Shown here: piece by piece, positions 27,590 to 34,930 of the stretch
Layout: each line of letters opens with the position of its first letter
How positions within the stretch are numbered: position 1 is the stretch's first letter
Assembly: GCA_963817945.1 (NCBI GenBank)
Contig: CAWFQH010000003.1
Span: 1 to 64,000, forward strand
Source of the DNA: VRUE01 sp963817945
Lineage (GTDB): Bacteria; Actinomycetota; Thermoleophilia; Solirubrobacterales; 70-9
Direction of reading: 5' to 3'
Length of the DNA stretch: 64,000 nt
The notes under the pieces: model-generated
Seen by the model: only the letters and a program-made list of their open reading frames with translations
Database searches by the model: none
What the model was told of the DNA's origin: nothing
Position numbers and translations under genes: made by a program

Positions 27590-28867
27590 TTGAGGATCCT
27601 CGTAGTCGGAGGGGGCGGGCGTGAGCACGCAATCGTGCGGGCGCTGCGTCGCTCGGTCCATGCCCCAGAGCTCTACTGCGCGCCCGGCAACGTCGGAATT
27701 GCGGCCGACGCCGAGTGCTTGCCGGAGGTCGGGGGCGAGGAGGTGGAGACGATCGTCGCCGCAGCGCGCCAGCGCTCGGTCGACCTGGTCGTAGTCGGAC
27801 CGGAGGCGCCGCTGGTCGCCGGCGCCGTCGACGCCCTGGAGGAGGCCGGCGTGCCGGCCTTCGGGCCGCGCGCCGCGGCCGCCGAGCTGGAGGGATCGAA
27901 GGCCTTCGCCAAGGAGCTGATGCGCGAAGCCGGCGTTCCGACCGCCTCACACGTTCTCCTCCGCAGCCGCGAGGAGGCGGTGGAGCACCTCGGCCGCGCT
28001 TCCTACCCGGCAGTGTTGAAGGCCGATGGACTGGCGGCAGGGAAGGGAGTGATCATTTGTTCCTCGGAGGCCGAGGCGCGCGATGCGCTGGATGTCTTTT
28101 TCACTGAGCGCCGCTTCGGCGAGACGACCGTCGTCCTGGAGGAGTTCCTCGAGGGCGAGGAGCTGTCCCTGTTGGCGCTCTGCGACGGCGAGAACGTGGT
28201 CCCGCTGGCGCCGGCTCAGGACTACAAGCGAATCTTCGACGGTGATCGCGGGCCCAACACCGGCGGCATGGGCAGCTACTCCCCGGTCCCTGGGTTCGGC
28301 GCGACGGAGGTCGAGGAGATCGTCGACGCGGTGCACCGGCCCGTGGTCGCGGCGATGCGCCGTCGCGGGACCCCCTTCCACGGCGTCCTTTACGCCGGTC
28401 TGATGATCGGCCCCGAGGGGCCCAAGGTGCTCGAGTTCAACACCCGCTTCGGCGATCCGGAGACGCAGGCTGTGTTGCCACGGTTGCGCTCCGACCTGGT
28501 CGACCTTTGCCTGGGGGCCCGTGAGCCGGGCGGGCTCGCCGGCGCGCAGGCCGAGTTCGGCGAGGACTGGGCGGTGACGGTCGTGCTGGCCTCGGCGGGC
28601 TACCCCGAGTCTTCCTCGAAGGGCGACGTCATCAGCGGTTTGGAGGCGGCGGCCGAGCTGGCTGAGGTGACCCACGCTGGCACTGCCGGGCGGGACGACG
28701 AGATCGTCACCGCCGGCGGCCGCGTGCTCAACGTGACCGCTTTGGGGGAGACGCCCGCTGCGGCGCGCGATCGGGCGTACGATGCCGCTCGGCGCATCGC
28801 CTTCGACGGCATGCAGATCCGCAGCGACATCGCCGAGCGCGCCGTGCAACGAGTCCCCAGCCACTGA
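27590..28867 (+). CDS. purD: Phosphoribosylamine-glycine ligase
   Basis: This 425-residue enzyme joins glycine to phosphoribosylamine using ATP, the second step of purine synthesis. RILVVGGGGREHAIVRALRR is the N-terminal family hallmark. The ATP-grasp core includes PAVLKADGLAAGKGVIIC, and the signature RFGDPETQAVLPRL is intact. The TTG at 27590 is chosen because the conserved sequence starts at once after it (MRILVVGGGG); a longer ATG reading adds residues encoded over the previous gene. purE follows 14 bases downstream. Confidence 0.96.
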   Translation: MRILVVGGGGREHAIVRALRRSVHAPELYCAPGNVGIAADAECLPEVGGEEVETIVAAARQRSVDLVVVGPEAPLVAGAVDALEEAGVPAFGPRAAAAELEGSKAFAKELMREAGVPTASHVLLRSREEAVEHLGRASYPAVLKADGLAAGKGVIICSSEAEARDALDVFFTERRFGETTVVLEEFLEGEELSLLALCDGENVVPLAPAQDYKRIFDGDRGPNTGGMGSYSPVPGFGATEVEEIVDAVHRPVVAAMRRRGTPFHGVLYAGLMIGPEGPKVLEFNTRFGDPETQAVLPRLRSDLVDLCLGAREPGGLAGAQAEFGEDWAVTVVLASAGYPESSSKGDVISGLEAAAELAEVTHAGTAGRDDEIVTAGGRVLNVTALGETPAAARDRAYDAARRIAFDGMQIRSDIAERAVQRVPSH

Positions 28868-28881
28868 CCCGAGAGGAAGAG

Positions 28882-29370
28882 ATGAGCGAGATCTCAGAGG
28901 AGCCGACGCCGACGCCGACCGAGCCGCTGACGATGCCCGCGGTCGAGGAGGCTTTCGAGGAGATCGAAGTCGACGAGCCGCTGGTCGGGATCATCATGGG
29001 CTCCAAGAACGACAAGCCGAAGATGCAGCCAGCCGGGGCCGCGCTGGAGGAGGCCGGCATCCGCTACGAGGTGCGGGTGATGAGCGCCCACCGCGACCCC
29101 GAGCTGGTGCGCGAGTACTGCCACAACGCCCGCATGCGGGGGCTGAGGGTGATCATCGCCGGCGCTGGCATGTCGGCGGCCCTGCCCGGCGTCGCCGCGG
29201 CCCACACCGACCTGCCGGTGATCGGCGTGCCGATCCTCGGCAAGGCGCTCGGCGGCCTCGACGCCCTGCTCTCGGCGGTGCAGATGCCGCCGGGGATCCC
29301 GGTCGCCTGCGTAGCGATCGACGGCGCCAAGAACGCCGGCGTGCTGGCCACGCGCATCATCAACTCATGA
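28882..29370 (+). CDS. purE: N5-CAIR mutase / AIR carboxylase PurE
   Basis: This 162-residue enzyme places the carboxyl group on aminoimidazole ribonucleotide. The conserved VMSAHRDPELV supplies the active-site His, and VIIAGAGMSAALPGVAAAH and VAIDGAKNAGVLATRII are family blocks. Two points differ from the E. coli enzyme: GSKNDKPKM replaces GSKSDWxxM, and GAGMSAALPG lacks the usual His of GGAAHLPG. No purK is seen in the window. A 30-residue acidic N-terminal extension is present. An ATG with GAGAGGAAGAG upstream marks the start. purD precedes and purB follows. Confidence 0.92.
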   Translation: MSEISEEPTPTPTEPLTMPAVEEAFEEIEVDEPLVGIIMGSKNDKPKMQPAGAALEEAGIRYEVRVMSAHRDPELVREYCHNARMRGLRVIIAGAGMSAALPGVAAAHTDLPVIGVPILGKALGGLDALLSAVQMPPGIPVACVAIDGAKNAGVLATRIINS

Positions 29371-29380
29371 GCCTCCAGGC

Positions 29381-29400
29381 GGGCGGGTCGCCACCCGCCC
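29381..29400 (+). terminator. Hairpin after purE
   Basis: GGGCGGGT pairs with ACCCGCCC around a 4-base loop (CGCC) in the 64-base gap between purE and purB. No clear T-run follows, so it may be a weak terminator or an mRNA-stabilising stem. Confidence 0.45.
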
Positions 29401-29434
29401 TCCCGATGAACAGCACCTCCCCGCGAGGCGGCAG

Positions 29435-30718
29435 ATGATTCCTCGATACACGCGGCCAGCGATGGGCGAGGTGTGGTCGCAGCAGCGCAAGCTCGAGACC
29501 TGGCTGGAGGTGGAGCTGGCCGCGACCGAGGCCTGGGCGGAGGAGGGAGTCGTGCCGCGGGAGGCCGCCGAGGCGGCGCGGGCCAATGCCGCCTTCACGG
29601 TCGAGGCGGTCAACGAGCGCGAGAAGGTCACCGACCACGATGTCGCGGCCTTCGTCGACGTCGTCGCCGACTCGGTCGGCGAGCACGGCCGCTGGATCCA
29701 CTACGGCCTCACCTCCTCCGACGTGCTTGACACCGCGCTCGCGCTGCAGTTGCGCCAGGCGGGCGAGGTCCTGCTGGCGAGCGCTCGCGCTTACCGCGAC
29801 GCGCTCCTCGAGCGGGCACTGGAGCATCGCGACACCCTCTGCGTCGGCCGCACCCACGGCGTCCACGCCGAGCCGACCACCTTCGGCCTCCGCCTCGCCG
29901 GCTTTGCCTTCGAGGCGGATCGGAACTTCAACCGCCTCGTTGACGCCTTCGACCAGCTCGCCGTCGGCAAGCTCTCGGGCGCCGTCGGCACCTACGCCTC
30001 CGTGCCGCCTGCGGTCGAGGCGCGGGTGATGGAGCGGCTTGGATTGCAGCGTGAGGACGTCGCCACCCAGGTTGTCCCCCGCGACCGCCACGCGGTGCTG
30101 ACGGCACGGATCGCGGTCGCCGGCGGCGGCCTCGAGCGCTTCGCGACCGAGGTGCGCAATCTGCAGCGGACCGAGGTGCGCGAGGTCGAAGAGCCGTTCG
30201 CCGCCGGCCAGAAGGGCTCCTCGGCGATGCCGCACAAGCGCAACCCGATCCGCACCGAGCGCATCACCGGCCTCGCGCGCGTCCTGCGCGGCTACGCCCA
30301 GGCCGGCTTCGAGAACATTGCCCTTTGGCACGAGCGCGACATCTCCCACTCCGGCGCCGAGCGAGTGATCCTTCCCGACGCCACCACCGCGCTCGACTAC
30401 ATGCAGGACCTCGCCGCCAAGGTTGCGGCCGGGATGACCGTCCGCGCCGACCGCATGCGCGAGAACCTCGAGCTAACTCACGGCGCCCTCTTCAGCCAGC
30501 GCGCCCTCACGGCCTTGGTCGAGTCCGGCATGACCCGTGACGACGCCTACCGCGTCGTCCAGGAGAACGCCCAGCGGGCCTGGGACACTGGTACCGAGTT
30601 CCGCGACCTCCTCGCCGAGGCGGCCCCCGAGCTCGACCTCGACGCCGTCTTCGACTACGGCGCCTACCTCACCCACCTACCCGAGATCTTCGAGCGCCTG
30701 GAAGCGCTGCGGGGTTAA
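29435..30718 (+). CDS. purB: Adenylosuccinate lyase
   Basis: This 427-residue enzyme removes fumarate from SAICAR and from adenylosuccinate in purine synthesis. The family signature GSSAMPHKRNPIRTE holds the flexible catalytic loop Ser. Other conserved blocks are HYGLTSSDVLDTALALQL, GRTHGVHAEPTTFG and HERDISHSGAERVILPDA. Length is normal for the tetrameric enzyme of Gram-positive type. It starts at ATG with GCGAGGCGG upstream. It lies downstream of purE with a hairpin between, on the same strand. Confidence 0.97.
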   Translation: MIPRYTRPAMGEVWSQQRKLETWLEVELAATEAWAEEGVVPREAAEAARANAAFTVEAVNEREKVTDHDVAAFVDVVADSVGEHGRWIHYGLTSSDVLDTALALQLRQAGEVLLASARAYRDALLERALEHRDTLCVGRTHGVHAEPTTFGLRLAGFAFEADRNFNRLVDAFDQLAVGKLSGAVGTYASVPPAVEARVMERLGLQREDVATQVVPRDRHAVLTARIAVAGGGLERFATEVRNLQRTEVREVEEPFAAGQKGSSAMPHKRNPIRTERITGLARVLRGYAQAGFENIALWHERDISHSGAERVILPDATTALDYMQDLAAKVAAGMTVRADRMRENLELTHGALFSQRALTALVESGMTRDDAYRVVQENAQRAWDTGTEFRDLLAEAAPELDLDAVFDYGAYLTHLPEIFERLEALRG

Positions 30719-30734
30719 GCCGGCCGCCTGCGCG

Positions 30735-31151
30735 TCAGACCGGGATCACGGTCAGGCCCGCAACGCCGCTGAGGGCGTCGAAGTCGCCGTCCTGGGTGAG
30801 GACCGGAATTTCGTGGGCGGCGGCGGTGGCCGCGATCCACATGTCGTTGACTCTGACCTTCCGTCCGGAAGCGCGCACATAGGCGCGCATCTGCGCCCAC
30901 GCTCGGGAGACGGCTTCGTCGACTGGAAGCGAAAGGATGCGATTCGCGAGCTCGAAAGTCTCCAGCCGCCGGTCGCGTGTCTCGATGTCCTCCGCAGCGA
31001 AGATGCCGACCCGCAACTCCGCCTTCGTTACCACCGAGATCGCGGTGGTCTGGGGGATCGCCTCGGTGCGGAGCGACCTGCCGCTCTCGATAGCGATGAG
31101 AACAGAGGTGTCGAGTAGGCCTCGCGCGGCTTTCTGGCTGCTTACTGCCAC
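30735..31151 (-). CDS. VapC-like PIN-domain toxin
   Basis: This 138-residue protein is a PIN-domain ribonuclease. The first Asp is in GLLDTSVLIA (D14), a conserved Glu in VTKAELRVGIF, and the acidic C-terminal pair in RVNDMWIAATA with a further Asp in LTQDGDFDAL. VapC toxins cut specific RNAs such as tRNAs. The GTG start overlaps the end of the upstream antitoxin gene by ten bases, the usual arrangement in VapBC operons. It converges with purB. All catalytic acidic residues are present, so it is probably active. Confidence 0.88.
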   Translation of the reverse strand: MAVSSQKAARGLLDTSVLIAIESGRSLRTEAIPQTTAISVVTKAELRVGIFAAEDIETRDRRLETFELANRILSLPVDEAVSRAWAQMRAYVRASGRKVRVNDMWIAATAAAHEIPVLTQDGDFDALSGVAGLTVIPV

Positions 31152-31412
31152 AACTCGTCGAGACCGTCTTCGTCGGTCGTTTCACCTGCAAGACGCTCTA
31201 GGTCGCCCTTCAGCCCAGGATCGGCGGAATGCGTCTTCAGCAGCTCGACAAGTTCCTCTCGTGGCATCCAGCGCGGCTCTTGCGGCCGATGAGGCACGAC
31301 CTCGGCGACGGGCTTTCCTCGCTTCGTGATCAGGATCGACTCGCCCGCTTCGACGCGACGCAAAACACCGGCGGTGTCGTTTCTCAGCTCCCTCATCGCG
31401 ACTTCCATCATT
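31142..31412 (-). CDS. Phd/YefM-type antitoxin
   Basis: This 89-90-residue antitoxin has the N-terminal DNA-binding part of the Phd/YefM fold: VAMRELRNDTAGVLRRVEAGESILITKRGKPVAEVVPH. The C-terminus (about 40-89) is acidic and would wrap the toxin. The start is one of two adjacent ATGs at 31412 and 31409. A perfect palindrome (31414-31431) sits two bases before it and probably binds the antitoxin itself. A longer in-frame reading to 31516 would cross this palindrome and overlap the divergent gene, so it is rejected. The 3' end overlaps the toxin gene. Confidence 0.88.
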
Positions 31413-31413
31413 G

Positions 31414-31431
31414 TGCTACGAGCGTAGCACT
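31414..31431 (-). promoter_or_regulatory. Palindromic operator of the VapBC operon
   Basis: GTGCTACG-AG-CGTAGCAC is a perfect 8+8 palindrome with a 2-base spacer, placed directly before the antitoxin start codon. Phd/YefM antitoxins repress their own operon by binding such sites. It also lies 35 bases before the divergent thioredoxin-fold gene. Confidence 0.7.
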
Positions 31432-31465
31432 TGAGCCGGTCAGCGGGCCAAGTACGCTGCGCACC

Positions 31466-31750
31466 GTGATCCTCTACACCTGCGGGCAGAAGAAACGAGG
31501 TCCGGCGGCGATGCACCCGTGTGCGAAGGCCGCCAAGGCGCTCGACGCCGCCGGGTACGAGTACGAGATGAAGGCCGTCCAGGGCTACCGACTGATGGCT
31601 TGGACCTGGAGCCGCCGCGACGACGACCGGGCCGAGGTGAGGGAGCTGAGCGGAACCAACGAGGTGCCGATCGTCGTCCTCGACGACGGCGAGGTGATCT
31701 CCGGCTCCAGCACGATCGCGCGCTGGGCCGCCGAGAACCCGGCCCCCTAA
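31466..31750 (+). CDS. Glutathione-S-transferase N-terminal/glutaredoxin-like protein
   Basis: This 94-residue protein has a thioredoxin fold: VILYTCGQKKRG gives the first strand and a Cys near the active site, a second Cys follows at PCAKAAKALDAAG, and TNEVPIVVLDDGEVISGSSTIARWAAEN has the cis-Pro (VP) and the GSSTIxxWA end common to GST N-terminal domains. It may bind a low-molecular-weight thiol such as mycothiol or act as a small redox protein. The GTG at 31466 is chosen because the fold starts there. It ends four bases inside the convergent P450 gene. Confidence 0.72.
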   Translation: MILYTCGQKKRGPAAMHPCAKAAKALDAAGYEYEMKAVQGYRLMAWTWSRRDDDRAEVRELSGTNEVPIVVLDDGEVISGSSTIARWAAENPAP

Positions 31751-33117
31751 GCGGGCTGTAGCTCGCGGGCCGGGTTGCGCCCGGTGAGCACGACCGGCGT
31801 CCCCTCGCGCGGGGAGAGGGTGATGTTGCGACGCCCGATCCGCTCTGGCCGCGGGTCGGCCTTGCGCAGCTGGCAGCGGCCGATGACCTCGCGCAGCACG
31901 ATCCGCATCTCGAACTCGGCGAAGGCGGCCCCGAGGCAGCGGCGCACACCACCGCCGAAGGGGATCCAGGCATAGGTGTCGGGGCCGTCCTCGAGGAAGC
32001 GCTCGGGGCGGAAGGCGAACGGGTCGGGGTAGACGTCGGCCCGGGTATGAGCCAGCCAGATCGCCGGCGTCACGTCCGTGCCGGCCGGCAGCGTCAGGCC
32101 ATCGGCGACCAGGTCCTTGGCAAGGCGCCGGCCGGCGAGCGGCACCACCGGTCGCAACCGCAGCGACTCCGAGATCGTCGCTCGCAGGTACTCGTCCTCC
32201 CCGGCTTGCAGCGACTCGCGCAGCCGTCCCAGCTCACGCGGATGACGGAGCAGGAGGTCGAAGGTCCAGGCGAGGGCGGTCGCGGTCGTCTCGTGGCCGG
32301 CGAGGAGCAGCGTCATCAGCTGGTCGCGCAGGTCGGTATCGGTGAGCCCGCTGCCGTCCTCGAAGCGAGCGAGGATCAGGGCCGAGAGGATGTCGTCGCG
32401 CTCCTCCAGGTCGTTCTTGAGGCGATGCTCGGCGATCTCGGCGTAGAGCAGCTCGTCGACCGCCTTCAGCTGGCTCTCGAATTTGGCCCAGGGCCCGCGC
32501 CCGCCGAAGCGCCGCGTTGCCAGCCCGATCAACTGGGTGCCGGGCGAGGCGGTCCGCTCGAGCACGCCGGTCAGCAGCTCGCGCAGCCGCTCCAGGCGTG
32601 GCCCTTCGGCGATGCCGAAGACGACGCGTAGGATCACCTCCAGGGTTATCGCCTGCATCCGGGGGTGGATCGCGAACTCCGCGCCGAGTGGCCAGGTGTC
32701 GATCTCGGCGTCGACCAGCTCCTCGACGATGGGCTCGTAAGAGCGCATCCGCTCGCCGTGGAAGGAGGGCAGCATCAGCTTGCGATGGGCGAGGTGGTCG
32801 GACCCCTCCAGCAGCAGCAGAGAGCGCGAACCGAGGATCGGCTCCAAGACGATCTCCCGCCCGGGGGGAAGGTTGTGGGCACGCTCCGTGTAGAGAGCCT
32901 TGATCGCGGCCGGGTCGGAGATCATCACCATCGGCCGCTCGAACCCGATGAATTTGACGCTGAAGGAGTCGCCGTAGCGCTGGCGGCATTGGTGCATGAA
33001 GGGGATCGGCCGGAAGGCCCAGCGCAGCGTTTGCACCAGCGACGGGTAGCTCGGTTCGGGCGGCAGGCTCACTGGCGCCAGTCTGGCAGAAACTGGCTGG
33101 CGAGCCAGTCCGGCCAC
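31747..33117 (-). CDS. Cytochrome P450
   Basis: This 456-residue haem-thiolate monooxygenase has all core motifs: LLLAGHETTATAL on the I helix for oxygen activation, ESLRLRPVVP as the ExxR helix, PERFLEDGPDTYAWIPFGGGVRRCLGAAFAEFE with the haem-binding Cys. The absence of an N-terminal membrane anchor suggests a soluble form; sequence style (LPPGREI, HLAHRKLMLPSFHGERM) resembles the class of actinobacterial CYP enzymes that oxidise terpenes or fatty acids. The substrate is unknown. It stands alone, divergent from purC, without a ferredoxin gene beside it. Confidence 0.92.
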   Translation of the reverse strand: MAGLARQPVSARLAPVSLPPEPSYPSLVQTLRWAFRPIPFMHQCRQRYGDSFSVKFIGFERPMVMISDPAAIKALYTERAHNLPPGREIVLEPILGSRSLLLLEGSDHLAHRKLMLPSFHGERMRSYEPIVEELVDAEIDTWPLGAEFAIHPRMQAITLEVILRVVFGIAEGPRLERLRELLTGVLERTASPGTQLIGLATRRFGGRGPWAKFESQLKAVDELLYAEIAEHRLKNDLEERDDILSALILARFEDGSGLTDTDLRDQLMTLLLAGHETTATALAWTFDLLLRHPRELGRLRESLQAGEDEYLRATISESLRLRPVVPLAGRRLAKDLVADGLTLPAGTDVTPAIWLAHTRADVYPDPFAFRPERFLEDGPDTYAWIPFGGGVRRCLGAAFAEFEMRIVLREVIGRCQLRKADPRPERIGRRNITLSPREGTPVVLTGRNPARELQPA

Positions 33118-33171
33118 CCGCGTGACCGGCGGCCCGCAGCCGCGCCGTGCGGGCAGCTAGCATCGGCCCCA

Positions 33172-34023
33172 GTGGCCACCGCCGTCGCCGATCTGAAGCT
33201 GCACTCCTCCGGGAAGGTGCGCGAGATCTATGAGTGGGAGGACGACCTGTTGATGGTCGCCTCCGACCGGATCTCGATCTACGACGTGGTGATGCCGACG
33301 CCGATCCCCGACAAGGGCAAGGTGTTGAACCGGATCTCCGAATTCTGGTTCGAGCTGACCGGCGACATCGTCCCCAACCACTTCGTCTCGGCCGACGTGC
33401 CGGAGGAGGTCAGCGAACGGGCAATGCGGGTCCGGCGGTTGGAGATGTACCCGGTCGAGTGCGTGGTCCGCGGCTACCTCTCGGGCTCGGGCTGGAAGGA
33501 ATACAAGGCGGGCGGCGCCGTCTGCGGCATCGAGCTGCCGAGCGGGCTGCTCGAGTCCGACAAGCTGCCGGAGCCGATCTTCACGCCGGCGACCAAGGCC
33601 GAGATCGGCGACCACGATGAGAACGTCGACTTCGAGCGCGCAGCGGAGATCGTCGGCGACCGGGCGCTGATGGAGGAGCTGCGACGGATCTCGATCGAGG
33701 TCTACACGCGGGGCGCCGAGCACGCCGCCGAGCGGGGGATCATCCTCGCCGACACCAAGTTCGAGTTCGGCAGCCACGCTGGCGCTGAGATAGTCCTCGC
33801 CGACGAGGTGCTGACGCCCGACTCCTCGCGCTTCTGGCCGGTTGACCGCTACGAGCCCGGCCACACGCAGCCCTCTTTCGACAAGCAGTTCGTGCGCGAC
33901 TGGGCCGACGCCGAGGGGTGGGACCACAAGCCGCCGGCGCCGGAGCTGCCCCCCGACGTGGTCGAGCAGACGCGAGCCAAGTACGTCGAGGCCTACGAGC
34001 GGCTCGCGGAGCGCAGCTTCTAG
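33172..34023 (+). CDS. purC: SAICAR synthetase
   Basis: This enzyme of about 283 residues joins aspartate to CAIR using ATP in purine synthesis. GKVREIYEWEDDLLMVASDRISIYD is the N-terminal signature; PVECVVRGYLSGSGWKEY and LADTKFEFG...LTPDSSRFW are the substrate and ATP sites. I choose the GTG at 33172, just before the conserved start. It is the first gene of a tight purC-purS-purQ-purL operon with overlapping ends: its TAG shares one base with the purS GTG. It diverges from the P450 gene. Confidence 0.96.
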   Translation: MATAVADLKLHSSGKVREIYEWEDDLLMVASDRISIYDVVMPTPIPDKGKVLNRISEFWFELTGDIVPNHFVSADVPEEVSERAMRVRRLEMYPVECVVRGYLSGSGWKEYKAGGAVCGIELPSGLLESDKLPEPIFTPATKAEIGDHDENVDFERAAEIVGDRALMEELRRISIEVYTRGAEHAAERGIILADTKFEFGSHAGAEIVLADEVLTPDSSRFWPVDRYEPGHTQPSFDKQFVRDWADAEGWDHKPPAPELPPDVVEQTRAKYVEAYERLAERSF

Positions 34024-34259
34024 TGGCGGTCAGGGCTCGGGTCCTGATCCGGCCCAAGGAGGGAATCCTCGATCCGCAGGGCAAGGCGGTCGAGCGGGCG
34101 CTGCCGGCGCTCGGCTTCGAGGGGATCGAGCACGTCCGGGTCGGGCGAATGGTCGAGCTGGAGGCCGACGATCCAGCGCGGCTGCCGGAGCTGTGCGAGA
34201 AGCTGCTCGCCAATCCCCTTATCGAGGACTTCGAGATAGAGAGCGTCGACGGCGCCTGA
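34023..34259 (+). CDS. purS: FGAM synthase subunit PurS
   Basis: This 78-residue subunit bridges PurL and PurQ in the three-part phosphoribosylformylglycinamidine synthase. The typical pattern is present: VRARVLIRPKEGILDPQGKAVERALPALGF, then VRVGRMVELEADD and NPLIEDFEIE. It starts at a GTG that shares its first base with the purC stop and ends with TGATG overlapping purQ, so translation of the four genes is coupled. It is easily missed because it is short. Confidence 0.95.
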   Translation: MAVRARVLIRPKEGILDPQGKAVERALPALGFEGIEHVRVGRMVELEADDPARLPELCEKLLANPLIEDFEIESVDGA

Positions 34260-34930
34260 TGCGCTGGGGCGTGCTCCAGTTCCCCGGCTCCTGCGACGAG
34301 CGGGACGCGCTCCACGCCTGTTCGCTGGTCGGAGATGCGGAGCTGGTTTGGCACGAGGAGCGAGACCTCGACCGCTTCGACGCGGTCGTCGTCCCCGGCG
34401 GCTTCTCCTACGGCGACTACCTGCGCGCCGGCGCGATCGCCCGCTTCTCGCCAGCGATGGAGGCGGTGGCCGAGCTGGCCGACACCGGCCGCCCGGTGCT
34501 CGGCATCTGCAATGGCTTCCAGGTCCTCTGCGAAGCGGACCTCCTGCCCGGCGCCCTGCTGCGCAACGAGAGCCTGCGCTTCGTCTGCCGCCAGGTAGAG
34601 CTGATCGCCGATGGGCCGAAAACGGCACTCGGAGTGCCGGAATCGGCCCATCGGCGGGGGGAGAGGCTGTCGATTCCGGCCAAGCACGGTGAAGGGCGCT
34701 ACTGGGCGCCGGAGGAGATGCTTGATGCGATCGAGGCTGGCGGTCAGGTCGCCTATCGCTACGCGCCGGGCCAGAACCCGAACGGATCGGCGCGCGACAT
34801 CGCCGGCGTCACCAACGAGGCAGGCAACGTGCTCGGCCTGATGCCGCATCCCGAGCACGCGGTCGACGAGATGACGGGGTCTACGGACGGGTTGCGCATA
34901 TTCGAGCGCATCGGCGGGAGCTTGGTGTGA
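34259..34930 (+). CDS. purQ: FGAM synthase glutaminase subunit PurQ
   Basis: This 223-residue class I glutamine amidotransferase supplies ammonia to PurL. The nucleophile Cys lies in PVLGICNGFQVLCE; the catalytic His and Glu lie in LMPHPEHAVDE. The start WGVLQFPGSCDERDA is conserved. Between RFVCRQVELIA and RLSIPAKHGEGRY the usual NADTPFT-like loop is replaced by DGPKTALGVPESAHRR, encoded by a 49-bp near-perfect nested palindrome (34607-34655). The loop may be an inserted element. ATG overlaps the purS stop; purL follows with another overlap. Confidence 0.95.
   Translation: MRWGVLQFPGSCDERDALHACSLVGDAELVWHEERDLDRFDAVVVPGGFSYGDYLRAGAIARFSPAMEAVAELADTGRPVLGICNGFQVLCEADLLPGALLRNESLRFVCRQVELIADGPKTALGVPESAHRRGERLSIPAKHGEGRYWAPEEMLDAIEAGGQVAYRYAPGQNPNGSARDIAGVTNEAGNVLGLMPHPEHAVDEMTGSTDGLRIFERIGGSLV
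34607..34655. repeat. Nested palindrome inside purQ (49 bp)
   Basis: The outer arms GCCGATGGGCCGA (34607-34619) and TCGGCCCATCGGC (34643-34655) are exact complements. The inner arms CGGCACTC and GAGTGCCG (34623-34639) are also exact. It covers the purQ segment where family conservation is lost. Confidence 0.85.

Noticed and set aside
31413..31516. N-terminal extension of the antitoxin
   Set aside because: It would place the palindromic operator inside coding sequence and overlap the divergent thioredoxin-fold gene. The conserved fold starts at 31412.
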